The notes below the pieces were generated by a model. That model was not told where the DNA came from and made no database searches. It was given only the letters and a program-made list of their open reading frames with translations. A stretch of 64,000 bases of DNA from Pisaster brevispinus. Its lineage: Eukaryota; Echinodermata; Asteroidea; Forcipulatida; Asteriidae. The DNA lies in assembly GCA_023634235.1 (NCBI GenBank), contig JAMKCF010000002.1, positions 9,009,091 through 9,073,090 on the forward strand, in the 5' to 3' direction. Position numbers and translations under genes: made by a program. Below are positions 1-10,992 of the stretch, piece by piece; position 1 is the first letter of the stretch; every line of letters starts with the position of its first letter.

Positions 1-383
1 CTGAGATACCTTATCACTGCATTCCGGGTTACTGAGAAACATTATCATTGAATTCCGTGTTTCTGAGAAAAACATCTTTGAAATCTGTAATATATTGTGC
101 ATTTTTCTATGTTTCAACGAAAAAAATTCTAAGTATTGCAATAACAGGATGGTCATTTAAGCTTCCGTAGTATATGCTGTAAATAAACACAAATAGTAAA
201 CACAACTAAATTAATAAATAATATTACAGGAAATAAAGTGAATACCATATAAAAAACCTAAAAGTTAATGAAATCAGAGCGTTTTCCTATAAGTGCTTTC
301 TAATTTGGTCGCTTTTACCAGACATGGGTCCCCTGATAGAGATGTACATCTTTTTTGGCTGAGAGGATAAAACTAATTAGTAC

Positions 384-1080
384 GGAGTGAGCAGTTGTTC
401 CAGGTTTGAGTCCGACCACAACAGCATCTGCTTACAGTTTATGTATATTGAACAGTTGCAAGCACAGTCCTATATGTGAAGAAAACAAAACAATATTGAA
501 ATTGTTTTGGGGAGAGGGCGCTTGTCCAATTAGTTTGAGACACACACTAAAAATTGAATTATTTTACAAACAAATAAAGGTATGACTCACCCTTAATGTT
601 ACATTGACACTCGTACGAAAATATTGCCCCGGGCTTTGTCTCATTTCGTATTCCTGTTATTCTTTAAAAGATTATGGCAACAAATTAGGGTTCCGAAAAA
701 TGTTAGCAGCGTAATGTAAAGTTCACAAATTATTTCAATTCAATTCAATTCAAGAATACATTTATTTCCATACTCTCATAAAAGAATAACAACAGTTACA
801 TGTATTACGGAGTAAAGCAAAGGGATGGCGTGTTAAAAAACAACTATTGACGGTCGAATTTGATAAGTCAGCTGATAATACTCATACATGCATATGTCGG
901 CGTAAGGATAGTGACAAAATGAATAAATAAATAAAGGCAATACATGTATTACATCTATCCCTAAATGATTGATACTTACTGATAAGGGCACACATTTGCA
1001 CCGAGCTCCTGGGTGAAGCATATCGTCACGTACACAAGTAGCATCAGGATTATAGGCGAAAAATGTAGGAATACAACCAT
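384..1080 (-). pseudogene. MEGF10/Draper-like receptor, inverted copy 0 (exons 1-3)
   Basis: Read on the minus strand, exon 1 (1080-980) encodes a signal peptide beginning MVVFLHFSPIILMLLVY and ending NVCPYQ, followed by a GTAAGT donor. Exon 2 (661-591) and exon 3 (469-384) correspond to the divergent EMI region of copy B, and the flanking introns also match it. Exon 2 is 71 nt against 72 in copy B, which shifts the frame, and exon 3 has a TAA where copy B has a Glu codon, so this copy is dead. It is head-to-head with copy A, start codons about 1.4 kb apart. Intron similarity continues to about position 235, so more of the copy probably lies left of the window. Confidence 0.6.
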
Positions 1081-1840
1081 GGTTGCACCTCTCAAGATGC
1101 ATCTGGCACATGTGCCTCCAGTTCACTTGGACGTTAGCCAAGGGCAGGAACGTTGTTTTCGAATGCATAGACAACGGTATTTCCTTTGCTTTCAGTATAT
1201 TGCCCAATGCACATGTAAATGCTTCGTCACGACATTGAACTAAGCTTTGGTGTTTCGGAAAAATGACTTTACTTCAAAACTAACAAAACCGTGGGCAAAA
1301 ACATGTAACATTCACTCTCATCCTAACTTCCGAGGGGCAACTTTTTATCTCGTTTATGAGTAGTTTGGAATGTATAAATTAACATTTTACCTGTTCCCAA
1401 TTGATCTGCTTGCACGTTAATAAGAAATTGAGCAAGAAAAATTGCCTGTTTTGTAGCGCTATACTATGCCGATGGTATGCCGTACGATAGCGCATTTATT
1501 CATCCTCGAACCATCATTACCATTATGTACTGCAGTAAATATTAATGCTACTTGGAATAGAGGTGTCAAATCAAAATAGCTGCGCCCGAGGAAATGTTTG
1601 TGTGTCATTTTATTGAGAGTCAAAGGGGACAAATAACCCAATTTACGGCAGTTAGTTGGCAGAAATGTTGTGACTGCAACAACAGATGGAAACGTCTTGA
1701 TGGAAACAACAAGATCTGGCTGAAACAAATGAAAGTTTTGTGGAAAAACATGTGCCCGACGCCGGACTCGGCTGACGGCTACCATCAGCTCTGTCTGTGA
1801 CACTGTACCTAACTTCCTAAGTAAGTCTTAATCGTACGTT

Positions 1841-2170
1841 TTACGTATAGATAGCGATTTGTGATATTAGAACGTTTACTTTAAGAACGCCGAATGAACC
1901 AAAACTGACAACAATAGTTTTTCCCCTCTTGATTTTCGATGAACAAAGCAACGATGAAGACACTTGATCTTTCTCAATGAAGCAAAACAATTCTGCAAAA
2001 AGTAATTGTGCATCCGGGTACTCTGCATCCATTGATGCTGAAGTAATGGTGCAGCAGTGCGAACAGCAAAGCACGCACTCTGATAATCCGTTCATTATGC
2101 ATAATTTTAATAATTCGATAATTCGTCTCTACAAGAACGGAAGTTGCGTCATAGTTAAACTAAAGTGAAA
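1841..2170 (+). repeat. shared upstream module of the receptor gene family
   Basis: About 330 bp beginning near the motif CTTAATCGTACGTTTTAC. It recurs at the same distance before copy C (24941-25290) and copy B (37306-37620), and in inverted orientation at 55925-56110. It lies 5' of each signal-peptide exon, so it may hold the promoter or 5' UTR. No long open frame is shared, and I could not identify a TATA box. Confidence 0.6.
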
Positions 2171-2479
2171 CTCGAAACAGAAAAAACGGAATTATAAATC
2201 AGTTATTTCCTGAAAGTATAGTTAGTTTTGCAGCAGATTGCTTTCCTCAAACACAAAAACCCAAATTCAATGTCACTTACGAAGCACTTACATGCGCCTA
2301 TATTTTGGAAATGTGCTGAAAGTGAATGAAACTGATGGGTATGCATTCGCAAAGAAACGTTCCTGTCATTGGATACATGTAGCTAACCAAAAAGTCGATT
2401 GGAGGCACATGTGCTAGAACAAAGTAGCGTAATTTTAGTCTAACACTTCTAAAACAGTTGCGTCTTGAGAGAAGCAACC

Positions 2480-3247
2480 ATGGTTTTATTAATACATTAT
2501 TCACCTATAATCCTGATGATACTGATGTATGTGACGATATGCTTCATCCAGGAGCTCAGTGGACATGTGTGCCGTGATCAGTAAGTATCAATCATTAATT
2601 AGTGACATGTTATGCATGTATTGCCTTTATTTATTTATTCATTTTGTCACTATCCTTACGCCAACTTGCATGTGTGATTATTATCAGCTGACTTAATAAT
2701 AATAGTAATAATAGTGGCTTCTTCAAAAATTACTAAAAAGTGACCGATATACTGATTAGTTTTCAAAACGAAAATTCATTTTAAGTTTTTACTTGTGATT
2801 TTACATTTTGTTTGGATTTTACCAGCAATCCTGTTATTTATTCACCGATCCGAAATTTGACCGTCAGTAGTTGCTTTCTAACACGCCATTCTTCCCATCC
2901 CCTTGCAAAATAGTTTGTGAACTATACCATACGCTGCTATAATTTTGGAAACTCTTATTTTTTGCCATAATCTTCTAAAGAATAGCAGGAATACGAAATA
3001 AGACAACGCTCAGAACAATATTTTCGAACGAGGTGAGTCATACCTTTCATTTTTGTGTAAAATAATCCACATTTTAGTGTGTGTCTCAAACAACGTGAAC
3101 AAGCGTCTTTTCGCACAGTGTTAAAATAACTTCAGTAATGTTTCGTTTTCTTCACATATAGGGCTGTGCTTGTAGATATTCCATATACAGAAACTGTAAG
3201 CAGATGCTGTTGTGGGTGGAGTCAAACCGGGAACAACTGTTTGCTCC
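2480..3247 (+). pseudogene. MEGF10/Draper-like receptor copy A, exons 1-3
   Basis: Exon 1 (2480-2580) starts MVLLIHYSPIILMILMYV, a hydrophobic signal peptide, and ends at GHVCRDQ before GTAAGT. Exon 2 (2981-3032) lacks about 20 nt seen in copy B (the stretch encoding ECQCDKP), which leaves its donor in phase 0 while exon 3 needs phase 2. Exon 3 (3162-3247) keeps the EMI-like end with CCCGW and GNNC. The phase clash means the N-terminal half cannot be read into the EGF exon. The start is the first ATG of a hydrophobic run that is conserved at all four loci. Confidence 0.65.
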
Positions 3248-3981
3248 GTAATCCATTTTATCTCTCCGCGATAAAATGTCTTATACGCTGCTATACACTT
3301 CCTGGATAGCGCCCTCCGTTGTCTCACTCACATAGTGGTTACGTAACAGTGAAATTACTTTCACCACAGGGATGCACAGTATCCCAAAAGTTCGCAACGA
3401 TTGGCCACTCTGGACCAATTAGAACCGATCATAACAATGACAACTTGGCGAACGGACACTGACACAAAAGTCGAATCACTTTCGTTACAGCTTTTCGTTG
3501 AACCGGATCTTTCAACCCACCTCCGTCCCCTACTCCAACCTTAGTGTTTGGTTCTGAAGTTTTGGGCTGCAAAGCACACTGACCAATGAATTATACATAT
3601 AGTGAGCTGTCCCAGATCTATGAAGTAGTATAATTGTGACATAAATCACAATGACCAAACAGATAATAGGCATAACAGTCATATTGATTAAATGTCTAAC
3701 AATTTTAGCAATAATTTGATTACATGTTACTATTAATAGCATCAATGCATATATTTCACTATGTTAAAAAGAAAAAGCCTCAATGGCTTAGTCGGGCCTG
3801 TTTTTGTATGGGATTAGGTCTCACATTGCCTCATTTTGTAATATTTACCAATAATTGTTTTAATGACTACAGCCGAAATTGTAAGCATACTTTTAGCACC
3901 CGTCGGTACAGACGGGGCTAATATTCCGACCGGTGGTTCAACCGGTGGAAATTTCAATCCCATGCAAGGCTGTATATATAA

Positions 3982-4266
3982 TGTAAGGGTTTGATCAACT
4001 CGGGCCGCTCGTTGCCCGTGTTTTATGTGGGCCTCTCGTTGCCCGTGGGCTGCTCGTTGCCCGTGACTTTATGTGGGCCGCTCGTTGCCCGTGATTTTAT
4101 GTGGGCCGCTCGTTGCCCGGGTCCGGCTGTTTGTCATGTTATTGTGAACAAGTCTGTTTCTTGGTTTTGCATTGTTTTGGGCAAATTGCCCGCCTTTTGC
4201 TATTTAAATAATACGAGCATAAACATGCTCTTGTCGGTTCAATAAAGCCAGTTTTGAGCTGTTACA
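3982..4266 (+). mobile_element. possible solo LTR
   Basis: The segment begins TGTAAG and ends TGTTACA (5-bp inverted ends), with AATAAAG about 20 nt before the 3' end as in an LTR R/U5 boundary. The flanks show no target duplication, so this is only a weak call. It overlaps the GTTGCCCGTG minisatellite. Confidence 0.25.
4002..4125 (+). repeat. minisatellite, GTTGCCCGTG core, 27-28 bp period
   Basis: GTTGCCCGTG recurs at 4011, 4038, 4056 and 4084, and as GTTGCCCGGG at 4112. Spacings are 27, 18, 28 and 28 bp. The units share TTTTATGTGGGCC between cores. Confidence 0.8.
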
Positions 4267-4979
4267 GGAAAACGTCAGACAAGTCTGTTGTGTTTATATT
4301 TTGTATTATCAGTGTATAAGTAATGTTATCGTCTTGGACAAATAAGATGTACACCTTAATCTGTTTTTGTCGCATTGTTTCTGTCGCATTGTTAACACTT
4401 AAAAAAAACCACAGGCATTGACTTGGTTTCTTAAATGTCGCTAGATTAATTTTTAAGTAACTGTAACCAGGTCTTAGCGAGGCGAACATTTAATTAGTCA
4501 ATATTGTGGCCACCTATCTCAATAAACAAACATTTGTTATTCAAACCTATTTTAGTTCTTGACTTGCTGGATATTGTAGATATGCCTCAGGAACAATCTT
4601 TTATTTTCACGTCTCTGGACGTCACTTTTTTGCATGTTTTTGTATCTTTGTAAAAAGGACATGGCATTAAAAGTGTAGTTTTGTGCACGTAAAAAAACAC
4701 ACTTTTTCAACACAAACTTATTTAAACTTTTCTATTTTGCAAACAACATTGTGTAAACGAATGGACTCTTAGTAAGAGTTTATCTAAGGGCATTGAAACT
4801 TCATCAAAAACGACGTATTTCCACGAAATGTACAATTGATTGGTGAATTTATTTCGGCATCGTGTCCTATCCTAGTCTTGACTAATCATGTTGTGTCACT
4901 CAATTGAAAAAAATTGTACGAACGCCTGAATACCACGGAATTAAGATTATCAAACAAGGAGAACAAATTATTCATTCAT

Positions 4980-5600
4980 TTCAATAGACTATTAAGTGAT
5001 CATGTGAACGGATTGTATTAAATTCCCTCCATATGATTACCTGTCTTTTTGGTTTATTTAAACAGGTGATTAACATTATTTCAAATGGATAACTCAACGT
5101 GCGAACAGAATCTTGTCTCGTTTCCAAAAAAAGTGCAAATCGATTCTTATTTCATTTTAATGAATAATTGAATACTAACATGTGTGAATGATTAATTTTA
5201 AACATTTGGATAACTTCAGATGAATTTCTAATTCCCGTGAACGGATTACTAAACCATGCGAACAGATTACTAAACAGTGCGATTGGATAAACTGCTCATA
5301 TTTGAACATCACGGAACTTTAAACCGTGAACATGGATAATAAATTATGTTGAATGGAATTGCTGAAATGTGCAAGTTGTTTAGTTCGATTTGAATGGATA
5401 ACTATCAAGTCTAACTGCGAATGCTGAATATTAACTGTTCAAATGGATTATTAATTCGCTCGATGAGATTGTTATGAGATTGTTAAACCAAATGAAAAAA
5501 TCGATTCGATTACTATTGTGTCAAAAATTTATTAACTCGTTCAAATGGATTACTGGACCGCGTAGTGATTAGATCTTAAACTCGGATAACTATGAACCAC
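4980..5600 (+). repeat. degenerate AT-rich repeat with GGATTA core
   Basis: Variants of GAACGGATTACTAAACC and AATGGATAACT recur irregularly every 25-60 bp (clear examples near 5232, 5260, 5392, 5438 and 5544). The decay is too strong to fix a unit length by eye. Confidence 0.4.
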
Positions 5601-6219
5601 GTAAACCAATAAACTTGCAGATTATTCATTCCTATCCTTCCAGTTCCATTACAGGGCTTTGTCAGAGTGTACCTTGAAGCACCTTTTAGGATGTCAGTGC
5701 TTAATAAAACACCTGTTTGTACCGATTAACTGTTTTTATTGATTTCTGAGGATTTTAAGAGTTTAAAGAATGTAAAAGGTCCGGCTCAAGTTGGAAGTAA
5801 TTTTGGTTTAGTTCCGGGTGGGTAGCAGTCAGGCTTAATGATTAGGTATCAGTATGATGGTAAATGATACAGTCAGGGTTGAATTAGAGCATGTAAGCGT
5901 AAGGGTTAGAGTCAGGTGAAGATCAGCGTTTTAGGTTTTGGGCACACTTGGAGTCAACGTAAGGGGCTGATTGTTTTATGGGTCATCCGCTTTGAGTTCA
6001 GGGAAATTCAGGATATTTGTATTTTCAGACTTTCATTTGAAGGCATCACGTGGAGAAAAGTCTTAGTATACAATGGTGTAATTTGTGACAAAACTTAGTA
6101 TCAAAACATTCTTGTGTCATCGGATCTTCTCAGATCAACGTACGGAAAAGCTCTGTAAGTGATATTTACACAATTTACCTAGTTTGTTTATTTGTGTTTA
6201 CTATTTTGTTTATTTACAG

Positions 6220-7192
6220 CATGTACAGACAACACTTTTGGACAAAATTGCTCTGAAACTTGCAATTGCACATATGTCAATAGCTACTGTAACCCAGTTA
6301 GAGGTTGTTCATGTATGGCTGGCTGGAAAGAACCAAACTGTAGTTCACCATGTGATCCTGGTTCGTATGGTTATGGATGCATGAGGAAACGCACCTGTTG
6401 AAACAATGCGTCTTGTGATCATGTAACCGGGTCTTGTCACTGCACTCCTGGTTGGACAGGGTCATACTGCAACGTCACTTGTCCAGCTGGTCACTATGGG
6501 AATGACTGTCAGGAGAACTGTACTTGCCAGGAAGGAGCTGTATGTGACCCAGTTAATGGTAGCTGTTCTTGTCTGCCCGATAGGATCGGTCCCAACTGCA
6601 CTTTCATTGAAGAGTCTACGACTCAACAGACGAAAGTCATGCAGGAAAGTAACCCTTTAGGAAGTGACAGTAATGGTAAATGTATAAGCCTACACCATTA
6701 TACCTTTGTTGTGTCTGCGTGCCCGATAGGATCTTTCCGGACTGCGCACTCCTCGAAGACTCTAAGGATTAGATTGAAGAAAAGATAGGAAGCACCCATA
6801 AAGATGGTTGCTCAATGGGTCCAGGTTATCAATGTATATAGGTAAAGTTAAGAAAGATTACACAGTTTACAGGAAATACTCACTTAGGCTATATCTGATG
6901 GTGTAAGATTGATGCAAGGTCAACCAATAATCTTTCAGAATGATGGCATTATGTAATTTTGTTTGAGAAGCAGTTGGTGCTCATTCAGTTTTCAACGTGT
7001 CTTTTTAAAAACTTGTAAACCATCTAAATTATAAAGCGGCGTGATGAAGTAACATTTATTTCCCCGGTTTTTTTTTGTAGATCCACAGATTCTTTTAATG
7101 GTGGCCAGTTCCGGCATTAGTTTTGCTGTAGGAATAGCAATTGGGTTTATCATTTGCATGTTATACCAACGATACAGATATACCAACCTCAT
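6220..7192 (+). pseudogene. MEGF10/Draper-like receptor copy A, EGF and transmembrane exons
   Basis: The EGF exon (6220-6675) starts after TTTACAG in phase 1 and reads CTDNTFGQNCSETCNC, a laminin/MEGF-type EGF repeat. It then hits a TGA at 6399-6401 where copy B has a Leu codon. Past the stop the frame continues through two more EGF units (CTPGWTGSYCNVTCPAG; CQENCTCQEGAVCDP). The next exon (7081-7192) encodes a helix (ILLMVASSGISFAVG, then IAIGFIICML) followed by YQRYR, a single-pass transmembrane segment with basic stop-transfer residues. About 90% similar to copy B; the stop and the exon 2 deletion make it a pseudogene. Confidence 0.7.
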
Positions 7193-7573
7193 GTAAGTAT
7201 CAAAGCATAGATTTATAATTTTACGAAACTGAAATACAATGCCTGTTGAAAACTATGTCTAATTTATGAGTTTTGAAAAGAGTTATGACACCATTACCTT
7301 CAACAGCGCTTTTCATGTTTCGCCGAAAACCTGCTGCAAGTTCAAACAAGGTTTTACTTATCAACCTCAATGACTTGATGGGAAATTACTATGACATCAT
7401 GAAAAGCAATCATATCATCGAGTTTTTATATAAGGCTTCATTAAAAAATCTTACTTCAAACATTCAAACTTTAGAACTTTCTGTACACCGATTGTGCCTA
7501 CAATGACATGTTTATCGAATGTTCTGATTATATTTCACTAGCTCTGCTTATTTGTAAATCTAAACCCTTTTCA

Positions 7574-7705
7574 CTCAGTCAGTCAGTCGGTCGGTCGGTC
7601 GGTCGTTTAAATAAAATAAAATAAAATAAAATAAAATCCAAACGAATCGACTCGAAACGAATTGAATCGAATCGAATCGAAAAATCGATCGATTGATCGA
7701 TCAAT
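7574..7705. repeat. compound microsatellite: TCAG/TCGG, AAATA, GAATC, GATC
   Basis: Runs of TCAG/TCGG (7576-7606), AAATA (7609-7637), GAATC (about 7655-7680) and GATC/GATT units follow each other directly. The same compound tract occurs at 40505-40570 in copy B, so it predates the duplication. Confidence 0.8.
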
Positions 7706-7726
7706 CGATCGGTCAATCATGAATGC

Positions 7727-9660
7727 GTGGAAGATCTTTTTGATACATACTGCAAGGGCAGCGGGTCCAACATTAATGTTAATAAGACCAAAGGCCTGTG
7801 GCTCGGCAAATGGAAGCAGAGGCAAGATAATTTTAGTTTTAATTGGTATAATGATAAAATTAAAATACTAGGTATGGTGTTTGGTAACGAGGTAACAGCG
7901 CAAGACAACTGAGGTCAAGAAACAAATAAAATCAAGTATGTGCTTGACAAGTGGTCAAAACGTAACTTGACTTATACGGGCAAATCGTCATCGTTCATAC
8001 TTTCATTGGTGCTGGTATAAACTATACTATAGTCAGAGTTCTGGCCTGCCCATTGAAATTTGTTAAGAAAATTAACAGTTACATCTGGAATTTCTCCTGT
8101 GGTGGCCCGAATGACAAGATAAAAAGAAACACTGTTATCGGACTCAAAGCTCAAGGTGGAACATGCCTTTTAGACGTTCAGTGTAAGCTAACTAGCTTAA
8201 AATTAAACTGGTTAGCTCGTTACCCCCTAACGGAAGGCAAGTGAAAAAATTTATTTGACCATTGGATCAAAAAAGCTAGTGGTAATAATAATTTAGGTTA
8301 GTTTATTTTTGCTAATACTAATGTTATTAAGTTCCAAACTACTCCTTTCTACGAGGTAGTTATTGATGCCTTCGAGAAAGCTGGTGACAGTCTGACGTGT
8401 AATTGTTCTAGTCTTTTAGAGACACAGGCTGTTCCTATTTTCAACAACTGCATTGCTACTAGGGATAACACTGTTTTAAACAGTCCTGTTTTTAAATCTG
8501 CTGATATGACCAAAGTAAAAAATGTGACCAGACAAGGTAGACTGATCTCTTACAAAATGGTTGCTAGAAAATGTCCCATTCAAACAATCAATGCAGGTAG
8601 AATCATGGGCAGGTTGAAAGATCATTTAGATTTCACCTAAGTTAAAGAACAGAGACAAGGCCCTGCTAATGATATATGTAACTGGCTTGTTTTCCTCGAC
8701 CATGATGGTAGCAGTGAGCTCCAAATCAAGAAAATTAATACCAAACCCAATTACTCAAGGTTAATTTCCACGAAATTTATCCCGCAAAAAGTCAGAAAGT
8801 TTGGAAAAAAGTATTCTGTTACGCTCAAGATTTAAACTGGTCCCTGATATGGGAAAACGGGTACAAAAACAACCTGCTTGATCCCAAAGATAAACAGGTT
8901 TGGTGTAGATTAAAACATATGATTTTTCCCACAAGAGGCCTTTTGTACAAAATCGGTAGAGGTGTTGATGTCAAATGTCCATTATGTGAAACAGAATCAG
9001 AATCCCATCAGCATTTGTTCATTTATTGTATTAGCACTCTAAACGCTTGGATCTTTGTCGAGTATCTTATTAGAAAATACACAGACAACCGACACTTTTG
9101 TCTTAACGACCCTACAGAATCATGGGCTATGAGAAACAACCAGTCCAAAGCGTTCTTGTTTAAATGCTCCGCCAAAACTGGAATATCCGTTGCAAAAGGG
9201 TCTTTAATGATCGTAAGAATCCATCCGACATTGACTTCATTTTTCAGTTCAAACTCAATTTTAAACGGTCTTTGACTCTAGAGAAGAGCAGAATGAATTG
9301 TGAAAAGTTTCAACCTGAATAATGTTCGGATAACTCTCTGTGCTCCATCAATGAGAAAAACCAATTAGAATTCAGTTATTACCCCTTTTGTGTTTGTTTT
9401 CCCTTTCGTTTAGGATAACCCTAACATTCTTGCCCACCTCATTTTGTAAGTGGGCTGTGTGTGTTTTATTTTTATGTAAATTTCTTTTGTACAAACTGTA
9501 TATATCCATTGTTATCTTTTATCACTGTAGATAAATTTGGTAGTTACTTGTAATTTATTTGTTGATTATTGTTTTCTTGCGGAATGTCTATTTGAAGCTC
9601 TGTAATTTTTTGAGTGTGAAATAAATGGAGTATTAGAACTCCACATCAAAGAAAAATAAA
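7727..9660 (+). mobile_element. 5'-truncated LINE, Tx1/L1-like, degenerate
   Basis: The sequence begins inside the reverse transcriptase palm/thumb: NKTKGLWLGKWK and KILGMVFGNEVTAQDNW are typical of Tx1/L1-like invertebrate LINEs. It continues through KFVKKINSYIWNF and GLKAQGGTCLLDVQCKL to a C-terminal zinc-knuckle-like CPLCETESESHQHLF motif near 8973, then a 3' UTR with AATAAATGG near 9625. Stops and frameshifts break the frame. It lies in the intron between the transmembrane and cytoplasmic exons of copy A, and a sister copy occupies the same intron of copy B (46065-47660). Confidence 0.75.
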
Positions 9661-9762
9661 TAATCATAAATAAATAAGGATTTTCAGGGGACTGGTGTTA
9701 ACTGAAGGGAGCTTGAAAATATGAAATTTTTAATTTGTTGATTCGTCGTTTGTATTTTTCAG

Positions 9763-10809
9763 CCGAGCTAGCATTATTGGCCTCACTCATGCTCAAAGAA
9801 ATGCCGAAGGTAGGAACACTGAAGATTTGGTCAATTAATAACAAACTAAGTTTAGGCTTCTGGATTAGCTAAACTATTATTAAACACCAATTATATTCAA
9901 AGTACTCAAAGCTGCCCTGGTTAACTTGGTGGAAAACAAACAATAAACAAACAAACAAACAAACACCATTATTCTCCTTTGTTGAAGGTGCCACTCAGTC
10001 TGGACTCCAAACTCCAGAAGCTGGAGCCATGCTCATTTCATCAGAAACTTCAAAAGGCCTGATGAATGCACGACTAGCAGAGGAAATGTAGACGTTATGC
10101 GCATGTATGAAACGACATAACCCAATCTGATGACAGAACAAGGAGCCAAGATGAAGATGCGCCCCCACGTGTCTCCCGTAAGCACCAAGATCACTCACGG
10201 GTTCCCCCTCGCACAGCTAATACCCCATTGGCTGAGGTTGAAGGCGCATACTGTGACGTAGGAGGTAAGACCGTTGTATATGAGTCAACACTTTTGTTTC
10301 TGAGATATTGTAGAAGGAACAAATATTAATAAATGGGGGCGTTTCATTAGTCATTATTGACACATTTCACTGACAACATGACCTTAACTGTCAGTTTTGA
10401 AAGTCGGTTTCCCCGTGTGTGTTTGAAACGCGGCCAAATTTTTCTCTTTCCAGTCCAAAAATTAGACTGTGAGAGGTCTCAACCGTGATTTGTAAACTCG
10501 ATGGTTTTCTGTGAGTGAAATCATAATTTTGTACTTTTTTAGAATGATTGACTAATGCGTTGGTTGTCCACCAACCAATCCTATTGGTTGAACCATAAAC
10601 CAATCCTTTAACAATATACATGTATTGGTCAATAGTGACCAATATGTTTGTCGCTCGACAACTAGTCACATTAGTTCAGCCACAAACCAATCCCTTAACC
10701 AATACGTTGTAGAGGGCGCCCTTCTGTGACTGCACGGTTTTGTTAATGTCTCCAGATCGTTGTCTGGAAAATCTGGTTTGTTTTACTTTTAGAGATTTAT
10801 CAGCAATAA
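9763..10809 (+). pseudogene. MEGF10/Draper-like receptor copy A, cytoplasmic exons
   Basis: Exon 9763-9809 (RASIIGLTHAQRNAE) and exon 9988-10264 match copy B's cytoplasmic tail, with proper GTAGG and GTAAG donors. The second exon has lost one base near 10053 (AAAAGGCCTGATG against AAAAAGGGCTGGTG) and has TAG at 10088, so it cannot encode the tail. A further candidate exon begins at 10793 after TTTTAG; joined in phase it would read EIYQQ and stop at 10807-10809, giving a C-terminus YCDVGEIYQQ. That terminal exon has no counterpart near copy B and is inferred only from splice signals. Confidence 0.55.
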
Positions 10810-10992
10810 CAGTATCAGCAAAAGTCAACGACAGCATTGATGATGCCATTCAAGAAGTGTGAGTTTTTATACAATGCAGCAAGACTAGTATTCTGGCGAC
10901 TTTTGATTACTGTTTTTTTTTTAGTGTTCCACTAAGAACAAACTGTCGAGCATCACCCTCGTGGTGGCGCCCTCCAGTGTATTTCGCCATAG
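10265..10992. repeat. intergenic/intronic DNA with ATTGGTT-rich dispersed repeat
   Basis: 10330-10440 matches 48356-48450 downstream of copy B's tail. 10540-10720 holds a repeat of CCAACCAAT/ATTGGTTG and TTGGTCAATAGTGACC motifs, also present at 35190-35390 and 51510-51705. No gene is seen apart from the possible terminal exon at 10793. Confidence 0.5.

Larger units (their letters stand above)
3290..5985. other. 2.7-kb insertion in the copy A intron, no gene recognised
   Basis: The equivalent intron of copy B (38652-39112) is under 0.5 kb, so this stretch was gained by A or lost by B. It contains a 27-28 bp minisatellite (4002-4125), an AATAAAG-bearing LTR-like segment, and AT-rich DNA with a loose repeat (4980-5600). 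The short open frames in it resemble nothing I know. Confidence 0.5.

Noticed and set aside
833..1207. 124-codon minus-strand open frame over copy 0 exon 1
   Set aside because: It is in another frame from the signal peptide and reads through the GTAAGT donor conserved at the other copies.
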